Assembly (NCBI GenBank): GCA_905480445.1
Contig: CAJQQJ010000383.1
Coordinates: 1-5,786, forward strand
Direction of reading: 5' to 3'
Source of the DNA: an uncultured Alphaproteobacteria bacterium
GTDB taxonomy: Bacteria; Pseudomonadota; Alphaproteobacteria; UBA7985; CAJQQZ01
DNA: 5,786 nucleotides
This document shows positions 1 through 5,786 of this stretch, piece after piece. Each line of letters starts with the position of its first letter. Within the stretch, counting starts at the first letter, position 1. The translations under genes and the position numbers were made by a program. Below the pieces are notes generated by a model. That model was not told where the DNA came from. It worked only from the letters and a program-made list of their open reading frames with translations, and did not search any database.

Positions 1-2
1 AC

Positions 3-422
3 GCCAACTCTCAAACCATCAAAGTTCTATCGGAAGAGATGGCGAAAGAAACAGAAGCAGCAGGTAACGCAGAGGGAAAACTGATAAAGCTGGCTATAGG
101 CTATCAGGCCTTTGCGCGCGCTCATTCCAATCTTTGGCTCTCACTTTTTGAACATGCGATGATTACACAAGCGGACCCACCTGCTTGGCATCTAGAGCAG
201 CATGTAGCGATTTTCAATCACATCGCAGAACCTCTTGCTGACCTCTTTCCAGATTTAGAAGAACGCGAAGTTCTATTGCGTGCTCGTACCCTGTTTTCAG
301 CCGTCCACGGTGTCGTGTCGATGTCACTGCAAGAGAGGTTCGTTGCGGTGCCACTTAATGAACTGGAACGCCAGCTTGAACTGTTAATCAAAGCCACGCT
401 TGTTGGAATGCAAGCCGAATAG
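3..422 (+). CDS. TetR/AcrR-family transcriptional regulator, C-terminal part (5' end outside window)
   Basis: The reading frame is open from the left edge (first full codon at base 3) to a TAG stop at 420-422, giving 139 visible residues. An ATG at 39 exists, but the frame continues upstream of it in plausible helical protein, so I treat the gene as cut by the window and not as starting there. The visible part is all-helical and looks like the ligand-binding domain of TetR regulators of the WHG type: a segment GYQAFARAHSNLWLSLFE followed near the end by the signature HGVVSMSL (His codon at 306-308). The N-terminal helix-turn-helix that would bind DNA lies outside the window. It probably represses a nearby promoter in response to a small molecule. 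The adjacent binding-protein operon, 83 bases downstream in the same direction, is the obvious candidate, but that link is inference. The family call is fairly safe; ligand and target are unknown. Confidence 0.8.
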   Translation, partial: ANSQTIKVLSEEMAKETEAAGNAEGKLIKLAIGYQAFARAHSNLWLSLFEHAMITQADPPAWHLEQHVAIFNHIAEPLADLFPDLEEREVLLRARTLFSAVHGVVSMSLQERFVAVPLNELERQLELLIKATLVGMQAE

Positions 423-437
423 AATTCAAAAGTCTTT

Positions 438-467
438 TTTACTTGAGGGGCTACCCAACCCGATAAT
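438..467 (+). promoter_or_regulatory. Possible sigma70-type promoter for the binding-protein/hydrolase operon
   Basis: In the gap after the TetR gene, TTTACT (438-443, four of six matches to TTGACA) is followed after 18 bases by GATAAT (462-467, five of six matches to TATAAT). Transcription would start near 474, about 30 bases before the ATG at 506. The position is sensible for the first gene of an operon, but the -35 match is modest and such matches occur by chance in AT-rich gaps. Read-through from the TetR gene is the alternative, as I see no convincing terminator between them. Confidence 0.3.
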
Positions 468-479
468 TCCTGCTAGTCT

Positions 480-500
480 CCTCTGGAATAATCCCAGAGG
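480..500 (+). promoter_or_regulatory. Perfect 7+7 bp inverted repeat overlapping the ribosome binding site (operator or RNA hairpin)
   Basis: CCTCTGG (480-486) and CCAGAGG (494-500) are exact reverse complements separated by 7 bases (AATAATC). The right arm contains AGAGG (496-500), the Shine-Dalgarno sequence that sits 5 bases before the ATG at 506 and fixes that start. As RNA this could fold into a hairpin that hides the ribosome binding site; as DNA it is a dyad of about the size of a TetR operator, just downstream of the possible promoter. Sequence alone does not separate the two readings. Confidence 0.45.
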
Positions 501-505
501 TTTAC

Positions 506-1396
506 ATGACAAAAATTTCAATACAGTTCACTCTTTTTTCAGCCTTCTATTCACCATTGATTTCTACTATCTCAGGTGGGTTCTTAAAGGAGGAAGGCCT
601 TGAGCCAGAGTGGTCTGTTGCCAAGCCTGGAGTTTCCGCTTTGTCTGCGCTCAAAGATGGATCCGCACATTTGGTGCAGTCTGCGCTCAGTCAAGGTTTT
701 GGTGGTTCATCCAATCAGGACAACGACGGCATCAAACATTTCGCCCAAGTCAATGAGATGGATGGTTTCTTCATCACGGGCAGAGAAGCTGATCCAGACT
801 TTTCCTGGGACAAACTAGAAGGCTCCGGCGTCGTGCTTTTTGGCGGTGGTCAACCGTTGGTCATGTTTAAGTACGCTTGCCACAAAGCTGGGATAGATTT
901 CTCCAAGATTAACGCAATCCACCCTGGTAACGCGGCGGACATCGACAAAGCGTTCCGCGACGGGCAGGGTGCCTATGTACAACAACAGGGGCCATTCCCG
1001 CAGAAGCTAGAAGTCGACGGTGTTGGCTCAATCGTGACGGCGGTAGGGCCCATGGTTGGTCCTTGCGGTTTCTCTTCATTGGCTGCGACCGAAGAATGGT
1101 TAGCCAGCGATATGGCAAAGGCCTTTGCAAGAGCCTACACTAAAACCCGTGCCTACATGAATGAAACGCCAGCCGCTGAAATAGCAGCGGCGGAGAAATC
1201 ATACTTTCCGAAGATCGAGCTTGCCGCCCTTACTAACTGTATAGAAGCTTACCAGAAGCTCGGCTGTTGGACGCCTCACATAGAAATCACGAGAGAAGCT
1301 TTTGAAGCAACGCTCGACATCTACGAGTATGCGGGTGGCCTCCAGAATCGCTTTGCTTACGACGAAGTTTGCGCCCAACCTCCTGCATTAAGTTAA
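506..1396 (+). CDS. NMT1/THI5-like (ABC-type) substrate-binding protein without signal peptide
   Basis: This 296-residue protein has the fold signature of type 2 periplasmic binding proteins of the NMT1/THI5-like (SsuA/ThiY/TauA) group. The N-terminal strand-helix has FYSPL at residues 14-18 and GGFLKEEGLEPEW at 24-36, then KDGSAHLVQSA at 50-60, then a second lobe with FGGGQPLVMFKYACHKAGID and a late GCWTPHIEITREAFEATLDIYEYAG segment. The family binds small molecules such as pyrimidines, sulfonates or sulfate esters for an ABC importer. Here the mature-like sequence begins almost at residue 1: there is no hydrophobic leader, no Tat motif and no lipobox, so as annotated it should stay in the cytoplasm. 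The ATG at 506 is supported by AGAGG 5 bases upstream, and the short gap leaves no room for a leader. No permease or ATPase is visible nearby. It lacks the Cys-rich CCCFC motif of yeast THI5-type pyrimidine synthases. The stop is 7 bases before the hydrolase gene, so the two are probably one operon. Ligand unknown. Confidence 0.8.
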   Translation: MTKISIQFTLFSAFYSPLISTISGGFLKEEGLEPEWSVAKPGVSALSALKDGSAHLVQSALSQGFGGSSNQDNDGIKHFAQVNEMDGFFITGREADPDFSWDKLEGSGVVLFGGGQPLVMFKYACHKAGIDFSKINAIHPGNAADIDKAFRDGQGAYVQQQGPFPQKLEVDGVGSIVTAVGPMVGPCGFSSLAATEEWLASDMAKAFARAYTKTRAYMNETPAAEIAAAEKSYFPKIELAALTNCIEAYQKLGCWTPHIEITREAFEATLDIYEYAGGLQNRFAYDEVCAQPPALS

Positions 1397-1403
1397 AGCA
1401 TCT

Positions 1404-3044
1404 ATGACGAAGACTAAGACCAAGAAGCCCAAAAACATACTCTGGATTATGGCTGACCAGCTTAGGTGGGACTATCTCTCCTGTTATGGACATCCGCATC
1501 TACATACACCGAACATTGACAAGCTTGCTGAGAAGGGGGTGCGTTTCAATCGTGCCTATGTAAACTCGCCAGTTTGCGGTGCTGCTCGCATGTCTTACTA
1601 CACGGGCCGCTATTGTCGAAGCCACGGAGCCACTTGGAACTTTTTCCCGCTGCGTATCGGTGAAAAAGGCTTAGGGGATTACATGAAACCTCTCGGTGTT
1701 AGAACTGTCTTAGTTGGCAAAACGCATATGATGGCCGATACAGAAGGGATGGAATGGCTGGGGATTGATCCTGCCTCCGACGTAGGTGTCAATCACTCCC
1801 AGGTTGGTTTCGAACCCTTTGTACGTGATGACGGCATCCATCCGACGTCCAAAGGCAGCGATAGCGATTATGACCAATATTTACGCAGCCACGGATTTGA
1901 CAGCACGAACCCTTGGGCAGACTGGGCGAACTCCGCCGAAGATGAAGACGGAGAACTTCTTTCTGGTTGGTTAATCAAGAACAACACGGCACCTGCACGC
2001 GTGCCTGAAGAGCATTCTGAAACGGCTTTCATGACTAACCAGGCGATGGAATTCATGGAAGGCGCTGATCCAGACAAACCCTGGATTTGTCATCTGTCTT
2101 ACATCAAGCCACACTGGCCTTATATTGTGCCCGCACCTTATCACGACATGTACCCATCTGAGACTTGGTTGCCTGTAAACCGATCAAAAGATGAAAAAGT
2201 CAACGCACAACCGGTCTTTGATGCCTACATGAAAAGCCGTATCTGTCGAACCTTTTCGCGGGATGAAGTTAGAGACTCGATGATCGGTGCTTACATGGGT
2301 TTGATCAAACAAATCGATGATCATTTGGGCAGGCTTTTTGCCTTTATGGAGGAACGTGGTCTGGCGGAAGACACCATGATCGTCATGTCCTCGGATCACG
2401 GTGACTATTTGGGCGATCACTGGCTGGGTGAGAAGGACCTGTTCCATGAGTGCTCTGTTAAGGTGCCATTGATCATTTATGATCCTTCGTCAGAAGCTGA
2501 CGCGACCCGTGGTACTGTCAGCGACGCCCTAGTTGAGGGCATCGACCTGATTCCGACCTTTCTTGACTATTATGGTGGAAAACAGCAGCCTCATGTACTT
2601 GAGGGCAAATCCTTAGCGCCGATCCTGGCTGGGAAGGTTGAACATCTCCGAGACTATGCGATTTCAGAATATGACTACGTGATACGCGAAGCTCGTGTGA
2701 TCCTTGATGTGTCTGTAGAAGACGCCCGGTTGGTGATGTGTACCGATAGCAGGTGGAAATATATTCATGCGGCAGGGTTCCGTCCAATGCTGTTTGATCT
2801 CGTGAATGATCCTAAGGAATTAAAAGACTTAGGTGACAGCCAAGAGGCAGAGTTGGTCGCTATCCGCCAAATGATGTTTGAAAGAATTTCAGACTGGTCG
2901 CTTCAGCATCACAATCGCACAACGATGACGGATGACAAGTTAGAGGCTATGGCCGATTGGGACCCTGCGGGCGTGTGTATCGGTGTTTACGATGAAGAAG
3001 GCTATGAGGAAACTTGGGGACACCCCTATAGCGAGCGGCCATAG
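1404..3044 (+). CDS. Formylglycine-dependent sulfatase / phosphonate monoester hydrolase-like enzyme (alkaline phosphatase superfamily)
   Basis: The 546-residue protein hydrolyses, by family, sulfate or phosphate/phosphonate monoesters using a metal ion and a formylglycine made from cysteine. Visible active-site elements: metal ligands D18-Q19 in IMADQLRWD; the modification motif C58-G-A-A-R62 followed by TGR (67-69); N79; the GKTHM segment with K106 and H108; KPHWPY with K235 and H237; SSDHG with D331 and H332; and K344. Overall sequence, including APYHDMY (244-250) and a C-terminal region with SDWSLQHHNRT, resembles rhizobial phosphonate monoester hydrolase as I remember it, but the K106-x-H108 pair is what true sulfatases carry where those hydrolases have Tyr and Thr. 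A sulfate ester is therefore the more likely substrate. No signal peptide: cytoplasmic. It needs a formylglycine-generating or anSME maturase, not seen here. The start has no strong ribosome binding site and lies 7 bases after the binding-protein stop, suggesting translational coupling. The last ~40 residues form an acidic tail (EAMADWDPAG, YDEEGYEETWG). Confidence 0.88.
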   Translation: MTKTKTKKPKNILWIMADQLRWDYLSCYGHPHLHTPNIDKLAEKGVRFNRAYVNSPVCGAARMSYYTGRYCRSHGATWNFFPLRIGEKGLGDYMKPLGVRTVLVGKTHMMADTEGMEWLGIDPASDVGVNHSQVGFEPFVRDDGIHPTSKGSDSDYDQYLRSHGFDSTNPWADWANSAEDEDGELLSGWLIKNNTAPARVPEEHSETAFMTNQAMEFMEGADPDKPWICHLSYIKPHWPYIVPAPYHDMYPSETWLPVNRSKDEKVNAQPVFDAYMKSRICRTFSRDEVRDSMIGAYMGLIKQIDDHLGRLFAFMEERGLAEDTMIVMSSDHGDYLGDHWLGEKDLFHECSVKVPLIIYDPSSEADATRGTVSDALVEGIDLIPTFLDYYGGKQQPHVLEGKSLAPILAGKVEHLRDYAISEYDYVIREARVILDVSVEDARLVMCTDSRWKYIHAAGFRPMLFDLVNDPKELKDLGDSQEAELVAIRQMMFERISDWSLQHHNRTTMTDDKLEAMADWDPAGVCIGVYDEEGYEETWGHPYSERP

Positions 3045-3058
3045 ATCAACGAAAAATT

Positions 3059-3658
3059 CTATCTTTCCTTCTGATCAAACCATTCCTTTATTCGACCCGA
3101 AATTGCTTTCCAAATAGCCGGAGCACCTTTGCGAACCTTAACACCAACACGAGCCTCAAGCTTGTCTAATGTTACATCGTAATCGCCCCAAGTACCGCCG
3201 TTCGTTTCCAAGTTGGCTAAAACTGGCTGGACACGGTCGATTGACTTGGCAAAAATTGCATCGTTTGTTTCGGCGGCTTCAAATTCTTCCCAAAGACTTT
3301 TGATTTCTTGTTTTTGATCAGCAGGCAGGAGGCCGAAGATCCTTTCCGCTGCTGCTTTCTCAGCCTCGATTTGTTCGGCAGAGACGCCGTCTCCATGTAA
3401 AGGGTGATCACCGGCATCAATCTCTACCAGATCATGGATCAGCAACATTTTGATTACACGATCAACTTTCACTGGGCGCACGGCGTGTTCAGACAAAATC
3501 ATGGCATAGAGTGCCAAGTGCCAGCTATGTTCGCCAGAGTTCTCCCTGCGCGATCCATCACAGATTGGGCTGGCTCTCAGGACAGTTTTTAACTTGTCGG
3601 CTTCGGTTAGAAAGGCCAGCTGGCTGTTAATGCGCAAAGGGTCTGATGAGGCGTTCAT
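3059..3658 (-). CDS. HD-domain metal-dependent phosphohydrolase (YfbR/HDDC2-like 5'-nucleotidase type)
   Basis: This 199-residue protein has the complete HD-superfamily metal and catalytic set: H44 in NSGEHSWHLALYA, the doublet H75-D76 in LLIHDLVEIDAGD with E79 following, and D141 in AKSIDRVQPVLANL. Spacing and length match the small YfbR/HDDC2 group, whose characterised members remove the 5' phosphate from (deoxy)nucleoside monophosphates; the corresponding YfbR residues from memory are H33, H68, D69, E72 and D137. Cytoplasmic, no leader or membrane segment. It is the only minus-strand gene: its stop faces the hydrolase stop with 14 bases between, and its start lies 56 bases from the likely P450 start. 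A nucleotide-pool or housekeeping role unrelated to the flanking genes is plausible. No strong Shine-Dalgarno precedes the ATG, so the exact start is less certain than the family. The precise substrate cannot be told from sequence. Confidence 0.85.
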   Translation of the reverse strand: MNASSDPLRINSQLAFLTEADKLKTVLRASPICDGSRRENSGEHSWHLALYAMILSEHAVRPVKVDRVIKMLLIHDLVEIDAGDHPLHGDGVSAEQIEAEKAAAERIFGLLPADQKQEIKSLWEEFEAAETNDAIFAKSIDRVQPVLANLETNGGTWGDYDVTLDKLEARVGVKVRKGAPAIWKAISGRIKEWFDQKER

Positions 3659-3688
3659 TTGATTTGGTTCTCACGGGGCTTGCAAGGA

Positions 3689-3702
3689 AGTGCAATTTCA
3701 CT
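3689..3702. promoter_or_regulatory. Near-perfect 14-bp palindrome in the divergent gap (possible operator)
   Basis: AGTGCAATTTCACT is an inverted repeat with six of seven pairs matching (AGTG/CACT arms around AATT; only C5-T10 fails). It lies in the 56-base gap between the HD gene (leaving on -) and the P450 gene (leaving on +), where a dimeric repressor could control either gene. I could not pick a convincing -35/-10 pair on either strand, so this is a candidate site only. Confidence 0.3.
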
Positions 3703-3714
3703 AAGCTCTCTATC

Positions 3715-4869
3715 ATGAAAGCACCTGAATTCAACATCGATCCGCAATCCTTTTGGCAAGATCCTTATCCTGCACTCAAAGAAATGCGCGCTGAATCACC
3801 GATTTGTTTTGTACCTCAGCTCAATGCGACCCTACTGACTAAGCGTGATGACATTGCGACTTGTGAGAAGATTGTAGACGTCTTCTCCTCAGACCAGCCA
3901 GGCGGTCTTATGACGGTTCTGATGGGCGAGAACATGATGCGCAAGGATGGCGAGCCTCATTTGTTGGAGAAGAAGCAAGCCTTGCCATCGCTGTCACCGA
4001 AGACAGTTAGGCAGGTCTGGACTGAGATGTTCCGCAGTGACGCAAAATCGGTTCTGGATGAACTGGAGACACGTCAGAATTTTGATCTAGTGAAAGACTA
4101 TGCCATGCCGGTTTCTGGTCATGCGTTGCGTCGGATAACTGGTTTGACGAATATCACGCCACAGGACATGGATCGCGCTTCTCAAGGAATGATCGATGGT
4201 GTTTCCAACTACGCAGGCGATTCAGAAGTCGAACGTCACTGCAAAACAATGACCGCAATGCTGGACCAAGCCATTGACGAACGCCTACCAGAGGTCGAGC
4301 AGGAACCAGATATGTCAATGCTGTCAGTCCTAACCAGGTCTGGTCAGGTTATGGACTCGGTCAGGGCCAACATAAAACTAGCAATTTCTGGTGGACAGAA
4401 TGAACCACGAGACGCCATTGCTGGTGCTGTTTGGGCTCTGCTCAATCATCTCGAACAACGTCAGCTGGTCGAGAGTGGTCAGGTGAAATGGTTGTCAGTG
4501 TTTGAGGAATACGCCCGCTGGATCTCGCCAATTGGTATGTCTCCGCGACGGATCGCAAAAGCCTTTGAGTGGAACGGTGTGGATTTCGAACCAGAAAGCC
4601 GTGCTTTCCTCATGTTCTCCTCTGCCAATCGCGATGAGTACGTTTTTGTAGAACCTGAAAAGTTCGACGTTTCACGCAACACGGCCAAAGCTTTGTCCTT
4701 TGGGGCGGGACCTCATTTTTGTGCTGGTGCAGCTGCTTCCAGAGCTCTGATTGCAGATGTGGCTTTGCCAATGCTGTTTGAACGCTTTCCAAACCTCCGC
4801 CTGGATGGGGATGTTTCTTTTGGTGGCTGGGCTTTTCGTGGGCCGATTGAAATGCCGGTCACAAAATAA
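3715..4869 (+). CDS. Cytochrome P450 with atypical I helix
   Basis: Soluble bacterial P450 of 384 residues from the ATG at 3715. It would oxidise a small organic molecule using electrons from a ferredoxin and reductase, neither of which is in the window. Evidence: N-terminal FNIDPQSFWQDPYPALKEMR typical of bacterial P450s; K-helix E265-Y-A-R268 (ExxR); PERF-type region EPEKFDVSR; heme-binding loop FGAGPHFCAG at 329-338 with axial C336. The I helix reads ISGGQNEPRDAIAG (224-237): the usual A/G-G-x-D/E-T-T oxygen-activation motif is replaced, with Asn at the acid position and Glu-Pro instead of Thr. The frame also allows an ATG at 3646 preceded by AAAGGG, adding 23 residues (MRRSFDLVLTG...). 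I prefer 3715 because family homology begins there and the longer form would overlap the divergent HD gene, but 3715 has only a weak ribosome site. It is followed after 11 bases by a permease gene, likely co-transcribed. CYP family and substrate not assignable. Confidence 0.9.
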   Translation: MKAPEFNIDPQSFWQDPYPALKEMRAESPICFVPQLNATLLTKRDDIATCEKIVDVFSSDQPGGLMTVLMGENMMRKDGEPHLLEKKQALPSLSPKTVRQVWTEMFRSDAKSVLDELETRQNFDLVKDYAMPVSGHALRRITGLTNITPQDMDRASQGMIDGVSNYAGDSEVERHCKTMTAMLDQAIDERLPEVEQEPDMSMLSVLTRSGQVMDSVRANIKLAISGGQNEPRDAIAGAVWALLNHLEQRQLVESGQVKWLSVFEEYARWISPIGMSPRRIAKAFEWNGVDFEPESRAFLMFSSANRDEYVFVEPEKFDVSRNTAKALSFGAGPHFCAGAAASRALIADVALPMLFERFPNLRLDGDVSFGGWAFRGPIEMPVTK

Positions 4870-4874
4870 AAGGA
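4870..4874 (+). promoter_or_regulatory. Ribosome binding site of the permease gene
   Basis: AAGGA lies directly after the P450 stop codon (4867-4869) and 6 bases before the ATG at 4881. It fixes the permease start and shows that the gene is translated from its own site on what is probably the P450 transcript. Confidence 0.6.
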
Positions 4875-4880
4875 CCACCA

Positions 4881-5786
4881 ATGAACCGCGTTACAATCGG
4901 ATTGATCTGGGGATTGGCGTTTGTCTTGATGGACGCGCTTCAGTATGTTTACTTTGGCGGTTTGTTCCAAGATCTAAGCTCTTACCTGTTTGGACTTTTA
5001 GTTTTTGGTACCTCCACGGTTGTGTTCATCTTGTGGACTTGGTTCAAAGCACCAGAGCAAATTCAAGCGGCCTGGAACAACCCAGGCTCATTGATCGGCA
5101 CTAATCTGTTTGCCGCACTTGGGATTACAGCCTTTTTAACCTCTGTCCAAATGATCGAACCGGCAGTTGCCTACACTGTTGGGGCAGGGGTTATGCCTCT
5201 TACAGCTTGGGTCATTTACAAACTTGGCCTGCCGGAAGGAGAGCCAATCCGAAATCGGTTTGAAGGTCTGGGCAATTTGCTGATCTTTGTTGGTATTGCG
5301 TTCTTAACGCTCATCACAATAGCGGGCTATTCAGGGTTTGTGAGGGGAGAATTGTGGTCAGCTGTAATTGGCACCGGCCTCGCGATTGCAGATGGTATTT
5401 TCTTCACCATCATGTTGATCTATTGCCAGCGAATGGACCGAGTAGGCGTCGGTGCTGCTGCAGTTTTTGGATTAAGAATGCCGCTCTACATTTTGATAGC
5501 CGGCGGAGCCGTCATCGTCGGGATCGAGGAGACCACGCGCGAATTGGGTGCAGGATCATTGTTGATAATCTTGGCCCTAGGTTTAGCCGTAACAGTGCCG
5601 CCTCTTTACGCCCTTCAAAAGGCTGTAACAGCTGTTTCGACAATGACGATTTCTATACTAACCGCTCTTGGCCCTTTTGTTGTGTTCCTGTTGCAAGTGT
5701 TTGAGGGCAGAGTGGACTACTCGATCATCACACTGACGGGGCTGTTTATCTATTTCGCTGGAGCAACTCTGGCAGCTTTCGGGGCC
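4881..5786 (+). CDS. EamA/DMT-superfamily membrane permease (3' end just outside window)
   Basis: From ATG 4881 the frame stays open to the right edge, 302 residues with no stop, so the C-terminus is cut, probably by few residues given the usual ~300-residue family length. It begins MNRVTIGLIWGLAFVLMDAL and shows about ten hydrophobic segments at roughly 5-28, 33-54, 69-90, 93-113, 131-151, 157-181, 190-213, 222-245, 248-270 and 277-302. This is the topology of the two-repeat EamA (drug/metabolite transporter) family. The fourth segment, EPAVAYTVGAGVMPLTAWVIY, has the proline-containing pattern common at this point of the repeat. Members carry metabolites, amino acids or drugs across the inner membrane, mostly outward. 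The gene follows the P450 with an 11-base gap, so it may import the P450 substrate or export a product. Family assignment is by topology and general sequence pattern; substrate and direction are unknown. Confidence 0.72.
   Translation, partial: MNRVTIGLIWGLAFVLMDALQYVYFGGLFQDLSSYLFGLLVFGTSTVVFILWTWFKAPEQIQAAWNNPGSLIGTNLFAALGITAFLTSVQMIEPAVAYTVGAGVMPLTAWVIYKLGLPEGEPIRNRFEGLGNLLIFVGIAFLTLITIAGYSGFVRGELWSAVIGTGLAIADGIFFTIMLIYCQRMDRVGVGAAAVFGLRMPLYILIAGGAVIVGIEETTRELGAGSLLIILALGLAVTVPPLYALQKAVTAVSTMTISILTALGPFVVFLLQVFEGRVDYSIITLTGLFIYFAGATLAAFGA

Noticed and set aside
39..422. Treating ATG 39 as the true start of a small 127-residue protein
   Set aside because: The frame is open upstream to the window edge with TetR-like helical residues, and the visible domain is only the C-terminal ligand-binding half of a regulator.
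431..440. T-run after the TetR stop as a Rho-independent terminator
   Set aside because: Only a short AAAAG/CTTTT complementarity precedes it, with a one-base loop; no stable GC-rich stem is present.
585..818. A strong Shine-Dalgarno-like TAAAGGAGG (585-593) followed by a TTG-started 72-codon frame at 600
   Set aside because: It lies inside the binding-protein gene and simply encodes the conserved Leu-Lys-Glu-Glu part of its first helix; the frame's protein looks like a shadow with no domain character.
1200..1310. Repeated AGAAGCT words in the binding-protein gene as possible direct repeats
   Set aside because: They are short, irregularly spaced and in different frames or codon contexts (Glu-Ala, Lys-Leu codons); no repeat unit extends beyond about eight bases.
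4751..5104. 117-codon plus-strand frame spanning the end of the P450 and the start of the permease
   Set aside because: It is out of frame with both genes, rich in Cys, Arg and Trp, and has no ribosome site; the in-frame P450 and permease explain the region.
5354..5704. 116-codon plus-strand frame within the permease gene
   Set aside because: It is a +1/-1 shadow of the hydrophobic permease frame, with an unnatural composition rich in Arg, Ser and Cys.

Overview
The window reads as chromosomal DNA of a Gram-negative bacterium, most likely an alphaproteobacterium. The basis is the type of genes present (WHG-type TetR regulator, NMT1-like binding protein, phosphonate-hydrolase/sulfatase-like enzyme, class-I-type bacterial P450, EamA permease), moderate base composition and tight gene packing. 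This placement is an inference; no rRNA or other marker gene is present. Almost all of it is coding, no non-coding stretch exceeds 100 bases, and I see no insertion sequence, tRNA, CRISPR array or phage gene.

Layout: (1) The 3' part of a TetR/AcrR-family regulator, cut by the left edge (3-422, +). (2) An 83-base gap with a possible promoter and a perfect 7+7 inverted repeat whose right arm contains the ribosome binding site of the next gene. (3) A two-gene unit on +: an NMT1/THI5-like substrate-binding protein without a signal peptide (506-1396), then, 7 bases later, a formylglycine-type sulfatase / phosphonate monoester hydrolase-like enzyme (1404-3044). (4) A convergent HD-domain phosphohydrolase on - (3059-3658). 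(5) A short divergent gap with a near-perfect 14-bp palindrome. (6) A second unit on +: a cytochrome P450 (best start 3715, to 4869), then, 11 bases later, a 10-helix EamA/DMT-type permease (4881 to the right edge).

Together the plus-strand genes look like an accessory catabolic or detoxification locus: a ligand-binding protein, a hydrolase that could cleave a sulfate (or phosphate/phosphonate) ester, a monooxygenase and a small-molecule permease, possibly under the TetR regulator. The substrate cannot be read from the sequence. The HD protein looks like a nucleotide-housekeeping enzyme and may be unrelated.

Three points deserve most attention. The hydrolase resembles phosphonate monoester hydrolases overall but has the Lys-x-His pair of true sulfatases. 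The P450 lacks the acid-alcohol pair in its I helix (GGQNEPRD instead of the AGxDT type). The binding protein has no export signal and no ABC permease or ATPase beside it in the window.
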